A DNA stretch of 64,000 nt from Modicisalibacter ilicicola DSM 19980 (GCF_900128925.1 NZ_FQUJ01000005.1:222063-286062); one strand, 5' to 3'; positions 1 to 11,102 are shown, numbered from the stretch's first letter. Program-made: numbers and translations. The notes: generated from the letters alone by a model not told the origin.

Positions 1-998
1 AGCGGGTGAGGCATGGGCATCCAGTCCTGCAACTGACGCGCCACCCGGCGGGTGAGCCAGGAACTCAGGTGCCCATGGCGGGATTCCATGAACCCCACAT
101 GGCCCCCTTGCCGGGCGATCTCGACGCGCACGGCATCGCTTGGCACGGGCAGGCGAGCGAGCAGATCGGCGGGCATGAAAGGGTCGTCGGCAGCATGCAC
201 TATCAGTGTCGGCAACTCGATATCTCCCAGCAGGCGACCGGCAGAGGCACGTCGGTAGTAATCGCTGGCCGAGGCGAAGCCATGCAGCGGGGCGGTGACC
301 TGGTTGTCGTAGGCCCAGAAGCTGTCGAGCTGCTCCAACTGCTGCAGGGTCAGGCCGATCGGCAGGGAGGCTTCGGCCATCTTGGCGGCGATCTTGCCGC
401 GCAGCGACTTGAGCAGGTGACGTTGGTAGACGCGCGCGAACCCCCGGTTGAGGGCGTCGGCACTGGCGGCGAGGTCGAGAGGTGCGCTGATGGCGATGGC
501 TCCGGCCAGATCGAGCCCGTCCCCGCCTTGCTCGGCCACCAGCTTGAGCAGCATGTTGCCTCCCAGGGAAACGCCGGCGGCGACCTTGATGGCCCTCGGG
601 TAACGCTTGGCGAGCTGACCGATGAGCCAGTAGGCGTCCGCGGTGTCCCCGGAATGGTAGGCCCGAGGCAAGCGGTTGGGGGCCTGGCCGCAACCGCGAA
701 AATGCATCATGACGGCTCGCCAGCCCAGGCTCGAGGCGGCCGCCAGCAGTTCCCTGGCATAGGGTGAATCGAAGGAGCCCTCCAGTCCGTGGAAGAGGAT
801 GAACAGGGGGGCGTTCCCGCGGCCTGGAGCGGGGCGTACCCAGGCCAGCTCGACGAAATCTCCATCGGGGAGGTTGAGTATCTCGGTATCCCGCTCGAGC
901 GCCACCAGCGGCCGCAGGCGTGGCAACAACGTCTGCACATGGCGATTACCCAGGCCGCGTGGCGGGCGAAACTCCGCGGGAACGATAGTGCGTGACAT
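1..998 (-). CDS. YheT-type alpha/beta hydrolase (3' end outside window)
   Basis: Predicted cytoplasmic esterase-like enzyme of the YheT branch of alpha/beta hydrolases; the natural substrate of this branch is not established. From the ATG at 998 the frame stays open to the window edge (332 codons), close to the usual family length, so only the last few residues should be missing. Visible motifs are GNRHVQTLLP near the N-terminus, the oxyanion strand FHGLEGS, the nucleophile elbow GVSLGGN, an acid in HAADDPF and the catalytic histidine in GGHVGF, so the Ser-Asp-His triad is intact. It lies downstream of the carbonic anhydrase on the same strand. A small stem (TTCCAGC/GCTGGAA, 1022-1045) lies between the two genes. 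Confidence 0.85.
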   Translation of the reverse strand, partial: MSRTIVPAEFRPPRGLGNRHVQTLLPRLRPLVALERDTEILNLPDGDFVELAWVRPAPGRGNAPLFILFHGLEGSFDSPYARELLAAASSLGWRAVMMHFRGCGQAPNRLPRAYHSGDTADAYWLIGQLAKRYPRAIKVAAGVSLGGNMLLKLVAEQGGDGLDLAGAIAISAPLDLAASADALNRGFARVYQRHLLKSLRGKIAAKMAEASLPIGLTLQQLEQLDSFWAYDNQVTAPLHGFASASDYYRRASAGRLLGDIELPTLIVHAADDPFMPADLLARLPVPSDAVRVEIARQGGHVGFMESRHGHLSSWLTRRVARQLQDWMPMPHP

Positions 999-1069
999 GG
1001 CTGCCTCGTGACGTTTCCCCTTTCCAGCATATCCTGTCGCTGGAATCTGGCAAGTCGCCACGAGCCGAC

Positions 1070-1723
1070 TCAATCCTTGCCTGGCACGGGCTCGAGCCGG
1101 TCGACACGATACAGCTGAGGCACCTGGTCCAGTCCGCTGATCGTGCAACCGAGTTCGGTCACCAGCCCATCGCTCAAGCCATAGACCCAGCCATGCAGGG
1201 AGAGCGGCTGGCCCCGCAGCCAGGCACGCTGCACGATCTTGGTCTGCGCCAGGGTGCGGACCTGATTCTCGACATTGAGCTCGCACATCCGGTCGACCTG
1301 CTCGTCGAGCGGCAACTCCCCGATCTCGCCTCGATGGCGACTATAGAGTTCGCGAACGGAATGCAGCCAGAAATCGACGATGCCGTACTCCCCGCCGGTG
1401 ATGGCGGCCCGCACGCCGCCACAGCCGTAGTGGCCGACGATCATGATGTGCTCCACCTTGAGGACGTCGACGGCGAATTGCACGACCGACAGGGCATTCA
1501 TGTCGTTGTGATGCAGGATGTTGGCCACATTGCGGTGCACGAACACCTCGCCCGGCGGCAGATCGACGATCTGGTTCGCCGGCACCCGGCTGTCCGAGCA
1601 ACCGATCCACAGATAGTCTGGATTCTGCTGCTTCGACAGCCGAGAAAAGAAATCGGGATCCTGTTCACGCATGGCCTTGGACCAGGCACGATTCTGTTCG
1701 AGTAATCTATCGATATCGCTCAC
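1070..1723 (-). CDS. can: Beta-class carbonic anhydrase
   Basis: Interconverts CO2 and bicarbonate in the cytoplasm, supplying bicarbonate for carboxylation reactions. The 217-residue protein has the beta-class zinc site: Cys42 and Asp44-Arg46 in CSDSR, and His98 and Cys101 in HYGCGG. These fall at the positions I know for Escherichia coli Can. Length is typical and no domain is missing. The start ATG at 1723 follows a GGGAGAAA-type ribosome site. It is divergent from the glutathione reductase gene, with about 135 bases between the two starts. Confidence 0.95.
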   Translation of the reverse strand: MSDIDRLLEQNRAWSKAMREQDPDFFSRLSKQQNPDYLWIGCSDSRVPANQIVDLPPGEVFVHRNVANILHHNDMNALSVVQFAVDVLKVEHIMIVGHYGCGGVRAAITGGEYGIVDFWLHSVRELYSRHRGEIGELPLDEQVDRMCELNVENQVRTLAQTKIVQRAWLRGQPLSLHGWVYGLSDGLVTELGCTISGLDQVPQLYRVDRLEPVPGKD

Positions 1724-1858
1724 GGTTTTCTCCCTCAGGGCCTTATCGAGCCTGAACTTTTACCTTTAGCCATAGGCTGGGTCAATCACCGGGATTACTC
1801 CCGAATGGCGCGCTTGACTGGTATCATCCCGTCAACTCAAGACAGGAGAGCAATTAAC

Positions 1859-3226
1859 GTGGCTGACTACGAGTACGATTACGACCTGTTCGTCATCGGC
1901 GCGGGCTCCGGGGGCGTACGGGCCGCTCGCACCGCGGCCGCCACTGGTGCCCGAGTGGCCGTCGCCGAAGACCGCTATCTGGGGGGCACCTGCGTCAACG
2001 TGGGGTGCGTGCCCAAGAAACTGTATTCCTACGCGGCGCATTTCCACGAGGCCTTCGAGGACAGTGCCGGCTTCGGCTGGGAGTTGTCGCAATCGCCGCG
2101 ATTCGATTGGGCAACCCTCCGCGACAACAAGGTTGCCGAGATCAAGCGGCTCAACGGCATTTACGCCCGCCTGCTCGACGGGGCAGGTGTCCAATTGATC
2201 AATGGCCGCGCCAAGGTCGTCGATGCGCACAGCGTGGAAGTGGCGGGGCGGACGTACAGCGCCGCCAAGATTCTCGTTGCCGTGGGTGGGTGGCCCTGGG
2301 TACCGGACTTCCCGGGCCGGGAACACGCCCTGAGTTCCAACGAGATCTTCGATCTCGAGACCTTTCCCAGGCGCTTTCTGGTCCTGGGCGGTGGCTACAT
2401 CGCCGTCGAGTTCGCGAGCATCTTCAATGGCCTGGGCAGCGAATCCCATCTGGTGTATCGCGGCGAGCTGTTCCTGCGTGGCTTCGACCATGAGGTCCGC
2501 GAGTTCACCCGGGACGAGATGATGAAGAAGGGTGTCAACTTGCACTTCGAGACCACCATCGAAGCCGTCGAAAAGCAGGGCGATGCCTTGAAGGTCACCC
2601 TCACCAACGGTGAAACCCTCGAGGTCGATGCCTTGCTGGCGGCCACCGGGCGCCGCCCGCATCTCCATGGCCTGGGTCTGGATCAGCTCGATGTCGAGCT
2701 GAACCCCGACGGTACACTCAAGGTCAACGAGCGCTTCGAGACCTCGGTGCCTTCCATCCTGGCGCTGGGCGATGTCACCGGAGCGCCGGAGCTGACGCCG
2801 GTCGCGCTGGCCGAAGCCATGCACATGTCGCGGCAGCACTTCAGTGACGAGCAGGTGCCGGCGCTGGATTACCAGAACATCGCCACTGCCGTGTTCTGTC
2901 ACCCCAACATCGGCACCGTCGGTCTCTCCGAGGAAGCGGCCAGGGCCGAGTACGGTGCGATACGCGTCTACACTGCCGATTTCCGACCCATGAAACACAC
3001 CCTGTCGGGCAGCGACGAGCGTTGCCTGATGAAACTGATCGTCGACGATACCAGCGACCGCGTCGTGGGCGCCCACATGGTCGGCGAAGAAGCAGGGGAG
3101 TTGATCCAGGGGATCGCCATCGCCGTGAAGGCGGGCCTGACCAAGGCCGACTTCGATGCCACCGTCGGCATCCATCCCACCGGTGCGGAAGAATTCGTGA
3201 CCATGCGCACGCCGACGCGTACCTGA
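1859..3226 (+). CDS. gor: Glutathione-disulfide reductase
   Basis: NADPH-dependent flavoenzyme that reduces oxidised glutathione in the cytoplasm. The N-terminal FAD-binding motif GAGSGG is followed by the redox disulfide in [13 protein letters not shown]; a second Rossmann motif (GGGYIAVE) binds NADPH; the C-terminal dimerisation domain ends with the HPTGAEEF active-site histidine segment. I place the start at a GTG (1859) because a clear AGGAGA site lies just upstream and the protein then begins directly before the FAD domain (455 aa, normal for Gor). An upstream in-frame ATG at 1805 would add 18 unrelated residues. A strong terminator follows. Confidence 0.93.
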   Translation: MADYEYDYDLFVIGAGSGGVRAARTAAATGARVAVAEDRYLGGTCVNVGCVPKKLYSYAAHFHEAFEDSAGFGWELSQSPRFDWATLRDNKVAEIKRLNGIYARLLDGAGVQLINGRAKVVDAHSVEVAGRTYSAAKILVAVGGWPWVPDFPGREHALSSNEIFDLETFPRRFLVLGGGYIAVEFASIFNGLGSESHLVYRGELFLRGFDHEVREFTRDEMMKKGVNLHFETTIEAVEKQGDALKVTLTNGETLEVDALLAATGRRPHLHGLGLDQLDVELNPDGTLKVNERFETSVPSILALGDVTGAPELTPVALAEAMHMSRQHFSDEQVPALDYQNIATAVFCHPNIGTVGLSEEAARAEYGAIRVYTADFRPMKHTLSGSDERCLMKLIVDDTSDRVVGAHMVGEEAGELIQGIAIAVKAGLTKADFDATVGIHPTGAEEFVTMRTPTRT

Positions 3227-3269
3227 TCCGGGCCGCCGTAGCATGCGGCCATCATCCTGCGCGCCATGG

Positions 3270-3300
3270 GAAGCCACCTTCGGGTGGCTTCATTTTTGTT
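3270..3300 (+). terminator. Rho-independent terminator after gor
   Basis: A perfect 9-bp stem GAAGCCACC / GGTGGCTTC closes on a TTCG tetraloop and is followed by ATTTTTGTT. This is a textbook intrinsic terminator and separates gor from the ectoine operon. Confidence 0.92.
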
Positions 3301-3395
3301 CCTATCGCTCTTCCATGGCCTAGACTCAGAGTGACGGCACCGCCGTTAGTATAAAAAAGATTTATCAACAAACCCTCTGGGAATAACATCGCTTT

Positions 3396-3424
3396 TTGAT
3401 CTATCGATAAGTGTTTGTTATGCT
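3396..3424 (+). promoter_or_regulatory. Candidate sigma-70 promoter for ectABC
   Basis: TTGATC (3396-3401) and TATGCT (3419-3424) are separated by exactly 17 bases, and the -10 box carries an extended TGn motif just upstream. Transcription would start about 25 bases before the ectA start codon. The surrounding 3340-3430 stretch is AT-rich and contains a second TATAAA-like element near 3351, so a second (for example stress sigma factor) promoter is possible. In Halomonas elongata ectA is known to have tandem promoters; the match here is by eye only. Confidence 0.45.
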
Positions 3425-3456
3425 CCTCCACAAATTCGCAATGGCGATTCATGGAC

Positions 3457-4035
3457 ATGAATGCATCTACCGAAGCGTTCACCCCGTCGGCGGACCTGGC
3501 CAAGACCAGCGTCGCCGATGCGGTCGTGGGTCAGACCCACAAACCGCTGTTCATACGCAAGCCGACGACCGAGGATGGTTGGGGCATCTATGAACTGGTG
3601 AAATCCTGCCCACCCCTGGATGTCAACTCCGCCTATGCCTACCTGCTGCTGGCCACGCAGTTCCGTGACAGCTGTGCGGTGGCTACCGACGAAGATGGGG
3701 AAATCGTCGGTTTCGTATCCGGTTACACCAAGCACAGTGCCGCGGACACCTTCTTCCTCTGGCAGGTGGCGGTCGGCGACAAGGCGCGCGGTACCGGCCT
3801 GGCGAGACGGCTGGTCGAGGCTATTCTCGGACGTCCGGAAATGGCGTCGGTACGCCATCTGGAAACCACGATCACCCCGGACAACACCGCTTCCTGGGGG
3901 CTGTTCAAGCGCCTGGCGGATCGTTGGCAGGCGCCGCTCAACAGTCGCGAATACTTCTCGACCGACCAACTGGGCGGCGAGCATGACCCCGAAAACCTGG
4001 TGCGTATCGGCCCCTTCGACCCAAGACGCCTCTAG
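3457..4035 (+). CDS. ectA: L-2,4-diaminobutyrate acetyltransferase (ectoine synthesis)
   Basis: Second step of ectoine synthesis: acetylates diaminobutyrate made by EctB, using acetyl-CoA, in the cytoplasm. The protein is a single GNAT domain with the acetyl-CoA loop in DKARGTGLARR and the conserved stretches KSCPPLDVNSAYAYLLL and REYFSTDQLGGEHDPENL of EctA. The ATG at 3457 gives MNASTEAFTPSADLAK and 192 residues, matching my memory of the H. elongata protein; ATG 3451 two codons earlier cannot be excluded, and neither has a strong ribosome site. ectB follows 54 bases later in the same operon. Confidence 0.95.
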   Translation: MNASTEAFTPSADLAKTSVADAVVGQTHKPLFIRKPTTEDGWGIYELVKSCPPLDVNSAYAYLLLATQFRDSCAVATDEDGEIVGFVSGYTKHSAADTFFLWQVAVGDKARGTGLARRLVEAILGRPEMASVRHLETTITPDNTASWGLFKRLADRWQAPLNSREYFSTDQLGGEHDPENLVRIGPFDPRRL

Positions 4036-5352
<1,317 letters not shown>

Positions 5353-5381
5353 GCCAGCGCGACTGGTGATGAGTGATCGGA

Positions 5382-5399
5382 CGGGCAGGTCGCTGCCCG
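5382..5399 (+). other. Intercistronic stem-loop between ectB and ectC
   Basis: CGGGCAG-GTCG-CTGCCCG forms a perfect 7-bp stem with a 4-base loop, 40 bases before the ectC start. No T-run follows, so it does not look like a terminator. It could stabilise or separate the ectAB and ectC parts of the message; that role is inference. Confidence 0.5.
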
Positions 5400-5438
5400 C
5401 CCTCCAAGCAAAGCGTTCTACAAGAAAGGATACCGCCC

Positions 5439-5861
5439 ATGATCGTTCGCAATCTCGAAGAAGCCCGCAAGACAGATCGTCTGGTGACTGCGGCCAATGG
5501 CAACTGGGACAGCACGCGGCTTTCGCTGGCGCAGGACGGCGGCAATTGCTCGTTCCATATCACGCGGATCTACGAGGGCACCGAAACCCACATCCATTAC
5601 AAGCACCACTTCGAAGCGGTGTTCTGCATGGAAGGGGAAGGGGAAGTGGAAACCTTGGCCGACGGCAAGATCTGGCCGATCAAGCCCGGGGACATCTACA
5701 TCCTCGACCAGCACGACGAGCACTTGCTGCGCGCCAGCAAGACCATGCACCTGGCCTGTGTCTTCACGCCCGGGCTGACCGGCAAGGAGATCCACCGCGA
5801 TGACGGCTCCTACGCGCCGGCCGACGATGTCGACGAGGCCGACGACGAGAAGCCTCTGTAA
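5439..5861 (+). CDS. ectC: L-ectoine synthase
   Basis: Last step of the pathway: cyclises N-gamma-acetyl-diaminobutyrate to ectoine with loss of water. It is a small metal-dependent cupin; conserved features include [21 protein letters not shown], the metal-binding histidine region [17 protein letters not shown] and [12 protein letters not shown]. The ATG at 5439 with an AAGGA site gives 140 residues, normal for EctC; an upstream start at 5373 would add 22 non-conserved residues. The acidic tail (DDVDEADDE) is longer than the core needs. No ectD hydroxylase gene lies nearby, so hydroxyectoine would require a gene elsewhere. Confidence 0.96.
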   Translation: MIVRNLEEARKTDRLVTAANGNWDSTRLSLAQDGGNCSFHITRIYEGTETHIHYKHHFEAVFCMEGEGEVETLADGKIWPIKPGDIYILDQHDEHLLRASKTMHLACVFTPGLTGKEIHRDDGSYAPADDVDEADDEKPL

Positions 5862-5897
5862 GCGTAGGTGATCTCGCTCGCCGGTCATGCCCCTCAT

Positions 5898-5932
5898 GGC
5901 CCCGAATGACGCACGTCATCGTCGGGGCCTTG
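5898..5932 (+). terminator. Terminator-like hairpin after ectC
   Basis: GGCCCCGA-ATGACG pairs with CGTCAT-(CG)-TCGGGGCC, a 14-bp stem with a two-base bulge. Only TT follows, so the T-run is weak. It lies between the convergent ectC and DUF3833 genes and may serve both. Confidence 0.65.
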
Positions 5933-5957
5933 TGGTCCGGGCATCGTGGTCCGAGCA

Positions 5958-6491
5958 TCACCGGGAGCGCTCGAAGACCAGAGTGATCTCTCCCAAGGTG
6001 ATGCCCAGCTTGGACATGGTCGTTCGGTTGATCAAGCGACCATCGGGTTGCAGATACATCCAATCATCCATACTGAAGGTCCAGGTCGAGCCGTCGATAT
6101 CCACCTCGAGCGGGTAGCGCATGTGAAATACGTGCCCGTAGCTCTCGGCATGAACCGAGCCTTCCACATCATCGGCTTCGCCGCGCCAACGGTGTTCGTC
6201 GAGTCTCTCGAAGGTCCACACCCGGCGATCCGTCTCGCCATCGGCATAGGTGAAGCGCTCATCGAGGGTCAGCGTACTGCCATCCAGGCGTCCGGTGATG
6301 TCCACGGTGAAGCGACGCTGAACCTTGCCGCTGTAATCCTGAACCATGCCCCAGGCGCGGGTCTCGCCCTGGAAGTAGTCGCCGATATCCAGGCGTGGCT
6401 CCGTGCCGGCGTAATCCTCGGTGTCGACACCTGCACAGGCCGTCAGTCCCCAGACGAGCACCACGATTAACAGCATGCTGAATCTTTTCAT
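5958..6491 (-). CDS. DUF3833-family lipoprotein
   Basis: Predicted lipoprotein of unknown function. A short signal peptide (MKRFSMLLIVVLVWGLTAC) ends in the lipobox LTAC. The remainder is rich in beta-strand-like segments (DIGDYFQGETRAWG, FTVDITGRLDG, DWMYLQPDGRLINRT) typical of DUF3833. I chose the ATG at 6491 because it follows AGAGGAG and begins the signal peptide; an upstream in-frame start would add about 69 unlikely residues. 177 aa. It converges on the ectoine operon and is divergent from the RND efflux genes. Confidence 0.8.
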   Translation of the reverse strand: MKRFSMLLIVVLVWGLTACAGVDTEDYAGTEPRLDIGDYFQGETRAWGMVQDYSGKVQRRFTVDITGRLDGSTLTLDERFTYADGETDRRVWTFERLDEHRWRGEADDVEGSVHAESYGHVFHMRYPLEVDIDGSTWTFSMDDWMYLQPDGRLINRTTMSKLGITLGEITLVFERSR

Positions 6492-6753
6492 TGACAGGCT
6501 CCTCTGTACAAGAATTGTCACGGATATGCTGGTATTCTGGAGGGGATTCGGCCTCGTCGCCAGTCCAAGCATCGGTAAAACACGGGCGACAATGTGACGG
6601 CAACTACTTCGTAGAATGTATATTATGTTAAATACGCTATCCGCCAATGAGCCGGGACTGGCCTTTCCCTGGTATAACACGCATGATTGGTAACCCATTT
6701 TTCAACTCTTGCCTGCCGCTCGTTTGGCCAGGAAAAGCCTGGGGCCTTACCGG

Positions 6754-7893
6754 ATGAAATCCTCCGTTCGAAAATTCAGACTCTTCATTCGCTTGATCGT
6801 GGTGTTGGTCTTCCTGGCCGTGGTGTTGGGCGGCATCTTTGGCTGGAAGTACTACCAGATGCAGCAGATGGAGGCCCAGCAGGCCCAGCCGCAACCTGCC
6901 ATGCCCGTGGAAGTTCATCGCATCGACACCGAGAGCTGGCGCACCGAGTTGCAATCGGTCGGCACGTTGCGTGCCATCAACGGCATTCAGGTGGCCAACG
7001 AGGTGCCGGGTGTGGTCAGTGAAATCGCCTTCGAATCCGGCCAGGATGTCCGCCAGGGCGACATCCTGCTCAAGCTTGACTCGAGTGTCGATCAGGCGGC
7101 ACTGGAAGCGCTCCAGGCCCAGGCCCAGCTCGCCAACGAAACGTTCCGTCGCTACTCCGACCTGCTGCCCCGCAATGCCATCTCCCAGTCGCAATACGAT
7201 GAAGCACGGGCCGATTATCAGGCGGCTCGCGCCGACGTGGCACAGCAGCAGGCCCAGCTCGACAAGAAGACCATTCGCGCACCCTTCGACGGCACCGTCG
7301 GCCTGCGTCAGGTCGACCTGGGACAATACATCGCGACAGGGACGGCCATCGTCGGGCTCGACATGCTCGACCCCATCTACGCCGATTACAGCGTCCCCGA
7401 GCAACGGCTCGATCAGATACAGCCAGGACGTCAGGTCGAGGTGCGTGTCTCGGCCTATCCCGGCGATGTATTCACCGGCGAGATCATCGCCATCTCCCCG
7501 GCGGTCAACGAGAGCAGCCGAACGTTCGACGTACGTTCACGCCTCGACAACCCCGACAAGCGCCTGCGCCCGGGCATGTTCGCCGACGTACGTACGCTCT
7601 CACCCCAGGCCGATGAGGTGCTGACGCTTCCTCGCACCGCCCTCTCCTTCAATACTTACGGGGATTTCGTCTTCAAGGTCGTCGAGAATGACGACGGCCA
7701 GACGATCGCATCTCGCACCCAGGTGACCACCGGCCGCACCCGGGGCGACCAGGTCGAGATCACCGATGGCCTGAAGGCCGGCGACCGGGTCGTGGCCACC
7801 GGGCTCTTGCGCTTGCGCGATGGCCAGACGATCGAGCCGGCCGCGGCCAACACCGCGAGCGAGGCGAAGGACAGCCAAGAGGCGCAAGGCTGA
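6754..7893 (+). CDS. RND efflux periplasmic adaptor (membrane fusion protein)
   Basis: Periplasmic adaptor that links an inner-membrane RND pump to an outer-membrane channel. One N-terminal transmembrane anchor (LIVVLVFLAVVLGGIFGW) is followed by a lipoyl/barrel-sandwich half (VPGVVSEIAFESGQDVRQGD), an alpha-helical hairpin (about residues 105-165), the second lipoyl half (IRAPFDGTVGLRQVDLGQY), then beta-barrel and membrane-proximal domains. 379 aa from ATG 6754; a TTG at 6709 is possible but less likely. It overlaps the pump gene by one base (ATGA). No outer-membrane channel gene is adjacent, so a channel such as TolC from elsewhere is implied. Confidence 0.9.
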   Translation: MKSSVRKFRLFIRLIVVLVFLAVVLGGIFGWKYYQMQQMEAQQAQPQPAMPVEVHRIDTESWRTELQSVGTLRAINGIQVANEVPGVVSEIAFESGQDVRQGDILLKLDSSVDQAALEALQAQAQLANETFRRYSDLLPRNAISQSQYDEARADYQAARADVAQQQAQLDKKTIRAPFDGTVGLRQVDLGQYIATGTAIVGLDMLDPIYADYSVPEQRLDQIQPGRQVEVRVSAYPGDVFTGEIIAISPAVNESSRTFDVRSRLDNPDKRLRPGMFADVRTLSPQADEVLTLPRTALSFNTYGDFVFKVVENDDGQTIASRTQVTTGRTRGDQVEITDGLKAGDRVVATGLLRLRDGQTIEPAAANTASEAKDSQEAQG

Positions 7894-10800
7894 TGAGATT
7901 CACCGATATCTTCGTCCATCGACCGGTCCTGGCTACCGTCGTCAGCCTGCTGATCCTGTTGATGGGGCTTCGCGCGACGCTCGACATGGAGGTACGCCAG
8001 TACCCCGAGCTGGAAAGCACCGTCATCACGGTCAGCACGGCCTACCCGGGGGCCAGCTCCGAACTGGTGCAGGGCTTCGTCGCCACGCCGCTGCAACAGG
8101 CGATCGCCGAAGCCGAAGGCATCGATTACATCACCTCGACGAGTATCCAGGGCAGCTCGACCATCGAGGTCAACATGGAGCTCAACTACGACGCCAACGC
8201 GGCGCTGGCCGAGATTCAGGCCAAGGTGGCGAGCCAGCGCAGCGTGCTGCCCGAGGCGGCGGAGAGCCCGGTGATCGAATCGTCCACCGGGGACACCACG
8301 GCGCTCATGTACCTGGCGTTCTATTCCGAAGAGATGCCGGTCCCGGAGATCACCGACTACCTGACTCGCGTGGTGCAGCCCAAGCTGCAGGCACTGCCCG
8401 GGGTCGCCAAGGCACGACTCTTCGGTCAGAGCTTTGCCATGCGCATCTGGCTCGATCCCACGCGCATGGCGGCGCTGGACGTGACCCCCGAGGACGTGAT
8501 CGAGACCCTCGAGAGCAACAACTACCAGGCCGGCGTGGGCAAGACGCGCAGCGAATTCGTCGCCATCAACCTGACCGCCAACACGGATGTCACCGATCCC
8601 GAGCTGTTCGACAGCCTGGTGGTGCGCAACGACGATGGCAGCATCATCCGGTTGCGGGACGTGGCCCGAGCGGAGCTCGGCGCGGAAAGCTACGACAGCG
8701 TGGCCTGGTACAGCGGTACACCGGCGACCTTTATGGCGATCGAACAGGCGCCCGGGGCCAACCCCCTGGACGTGGCCCGGGCCGTGCGCGAATCGATGCC
8801 CGAGATACGTTCCCAGCTGCCCACCGGCCTGAATGCGGTGGTGCCCTACGATGCCTCCGAATTCATCGAGGACTCGATCAACGAGGTGATCAAGACCCTG
8901 CTCGAGGCTCTCGTGATCGTCCTGGTGGTCATCTTCCTGACGCTCGGGTCGTTTCGTGCCGCACTGGTGCCGGCGGTAGCGGTCCCGCTCTCGCTGATCG
9001 GCGGTGCCTTCGTCATGCTGGTCCTGGGGTTTTCCCTCAACCTGCTGACCCTGTTGTCGATGGTGCTGGCGATCGGCCTGGTCGTCGACGACGCTATCAT
9101 CATCGTCGAGAATGTCCATCGACATATCGAGGCGGGGGAAAGGCGCTTCGATGCGGCAATCAATGGCGCGCGCGAAATGGCGACTCCCATCATCGCCATG
9201 ACCACCACCCTGATCGCCGTGTATGCCCCCATCGGCTTCATGGGCGGCCTGGTGGGCTCGCTGTTCACCGAGTTCGCCTTCACCCTGGCCGGTGCGGTAC
9301 TGGTATCGGGTGTCATCGCCCTCACGCTGTCGCCCATGCTTTCCGGCAAGGTGTTGAAGCCCCACGGCACCTCATCGCGCTTCGAGAACGGTGTCGAGAC
9401 CGTCTTCAACGGCCTGGCCAACGGCTACAGGAAGCTGCTGTCGAGCCTCTTGCAGACCCTGTCGGTGCTGGTGGTCTTCGCGGTGGTCGTGCTGGTATCG
9501 ATCTATTTCATGTTCATCACCAGTCAGAACGAACTGGCACCCACGGAAGACCAGGGCATCATCTTCTTCCAGGGGACCGCTCCCCAGACCGCGACCCTCG
9601 AGTACCTCAAGCGCTACGCCGACGACATTCAACAAGGCGTGGAACAGATCGACGGCTACAACGAGACCTTCATGATCCTGGGCGGCATCAGCGCCGACGT
9701 CGTGTTCGGGGGCTTCAAGATGAAGCCGTGGAGCGAAAGGGACGTCTCCCAGATGGAGGTCATGCCCAACGTGCAGGATGCGCTCACTCAGGTAACCGGC
9801 CTGCAGACCGCAGCCTTCCCGCGACCTTCCCTGCCCGGTTCCGGCGGCGGGCTGCCGGTCCAGTTCGTGCTCACCACCGGCAACAGTTTCGAGGAGTTGA
9901 ACGCCGTGGCCGACGAACTGCTGGGCGAGGCGATGGCCAGCGGCAACTTCGCCTTCCTGCGCAAATCCATCGATTTCGACCGTCCGGTAAGCCGGGTCCT
10001 GATCGATCGTGATCGTGTTGCCGATCTCGGCCTGTCGATGGCCGACGTGGGTCAGGCGCTGTCGACGTTGCTGGGCGAAGCCTATGTCAACCGCTTCAGC
10101 ATGGAGGGTCGCAGCTACAAGGTGATCCCCCAGGTCGAACAGCAGTATCGACTCGATACCTCGATGATCGAGAACTACTATATCCGCACGGCCTCGGGAC
10201 AGCAGGTCTCCCTGGGCAACCTGGTCACCTTCGAGCACGATGTCGAACCCTCGAAACGCACCCAGTTCCAGCAGCTCAACTCGCTGGTACTCGAAGGCGT
10301 CCCGCTGCCTGGCGTGGCGCTGGGAGATGCCATCGGCTGGCTCAACGAGACAGCAGAGCGCATGCTGCCGCCGGAGTACTCCGTCGACTACAAGGGGGTA
10401 TCGCGCCAGTTGATGAGCCAGGGCGGTGCCCTGGTGGTAACCTTCTTCCTGTCACTGCTGGTGATCTATCTGGTGCTGGCGGCGCAATTCGAGAGCTGGC
10501 GTGATCCGTTGATCATCCTGGTGTCGGTGCCGATGTCCGTTGCCGGCGCCATGACCTTCATCACCTTGGGCGTGTCGACCATGAACATCTATACCCAGGT
10601 CGGCCTGATTACCCTGATCGGGGTGGTGGCCAAGAATGGCATCCTGATCGTCGAGTTCGCCAACCAGCTGCAGCAGGATCGCAGGCTGAACAAGAGAGAC
10701 GCGGTCATCGAGGCCTCGGCGATACGCCTGCGCCCGATCTTCATGACCTCGGTGGCCTTGATCGTCGCCATGGTGCCGCTCTTGCTGGCCACCGGCGCCG

Positions 10801-10955
10801 GCGCCGTGAGTCGTTTCGATATCGGCCTGACGATTGCCACCGGGCTGGGTATCGGCACCGTGTTCACCCTGTTCGTGCTCCCGGCCTTCTACATCTTGCT
10901 GGCGCGAGATCACAATGCCGCCCGAGACCAGGAGACGGTGAATGCAACGGGGTAA
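7893..10955 (+). CDS. RND multidrug efflux pump (HAE1 family)
   Basis: Inner-membrane proton-driven drug/solute exporter. The 1020-residue protein has the RND plan: TM1 (HRPVLATVVSLLILL), a large periplasmic loop, TM2-6 carrying the proton-relay motif GLVVDDAIIIVEN, a second periplasmic loop, then TM7-12 with VGLITLIGVVAKNGILIVEFAN. The start ATG overlaps the adaptor stop codon, so the two are translationally coupled. Substrate cannot be read from sequence. No local regulator is seen; the AT-rich 6600-6700 stretch before the adaptor probably holds the promoter. Confidence 0.93.
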   Translation: MRFTDIFVHRPVLATVVSLLILLMGLRATLDMEVRQYPELESTVITVSTAYPGASSELVQGFVATPLQQAIAEAEGIDYITSTSIQGSSTIEVNMELNYDANAALAEIQAKVASQRSVLPEAAESPVIESSTGDTTALMYLAFYSEEMPVPEITDYLTRVVQPKLQALPGVAKARLFGQSFAMRIWLDPTRMAALDVTPEDVIETLESNNYQAGVGKTRSEFVAINLTANTDVTDPELFDSLVVRNDDGSIIRLRDVARAELGAESYDSVAWYSGTPATFMAIEQAPGANPLDVARAVRESMPEIRSQLPTGLNAVVPYDASEFIEDSINEVIKTLLEALVIVLVVIFLTLGSFRAALVPAVAVPLSLIGGAFVMLVLGFSLNLLTLLSMVLAIGLVVDDAIIIVENVHRHIEAGERRFDAAINGAREMATPIIAMTTTLIAVYAPIGFMGGLVGSLFTEFAFTLAGAVLVSGVIALTLSPMLSGKVLKPHGTSSRFENGVETVFNGLANGYRKLLSSLLQTLSVLVVFAVVVLVSIYFMFITSQNELAPTEDQGIIFFQGTAPQTATLEYLKRYADDIQQGVEQIDGYNETFMILGGISADVVFGGFKMKPWSERDVSQMEVMPNVQDALTQVTGLQTAAFPRPSLPGSGGGLPVQFVLTTGNSFEELNAVADELLGEAMASGNFAFLRKSIDFDRPVSRVLIDRDRVADLGLSMADVGQALSTLLGEAYVNRFSMEGRSYKVIPQVEQQYRLDTSMIENYYIRTASGQQVSLGNLVTFEHDVEPSKRTQFQQLNSLVLEGVPLPGVALGDAIGWLNETAERMLPPEYSVDYKGVSRQLMSQGGALVVTFFLSLLVIYLVLAAQFESWRDPLIILVSVPMSVAGAMTFITLGVSTMNIYTQVGLITLIGVVAKNGILIVEFANQLQQDRRLNKRDAVIEASAIRLRPIFMTSVALIVAMVPLLLATGAGAVSRFDIGLTIATGLGIGTVFTLFVLPAFYILLARDHNAARDQETVNATG

Positions 10956-11102
10956 TCTGGCCCAAGACCTCACGAATCTGCTTGGCACATGGACAGCGTG
11001 CCTGTCGACTCCTTATCATCATGGGCCCTCTGGAGGTTCCGTCTATCATGCACCCTGAGCGGGTCGGTGCCATCGCACGGTATAAGAAGGATTTCAATCG
11101 CC

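Noticed and set aside
1832..3277. 481-codon open frame antisense to gor
   Set aside because: Shadow of glutathione reductase; crosses the gor terminator at one end.
7656..9365. 569-codon open frame antisense to the RND adaptor and pump
   Set aside because: His/Asp/Gly-rich low-complexity reading, typical of the complement of a high-GC membrane protein gene.
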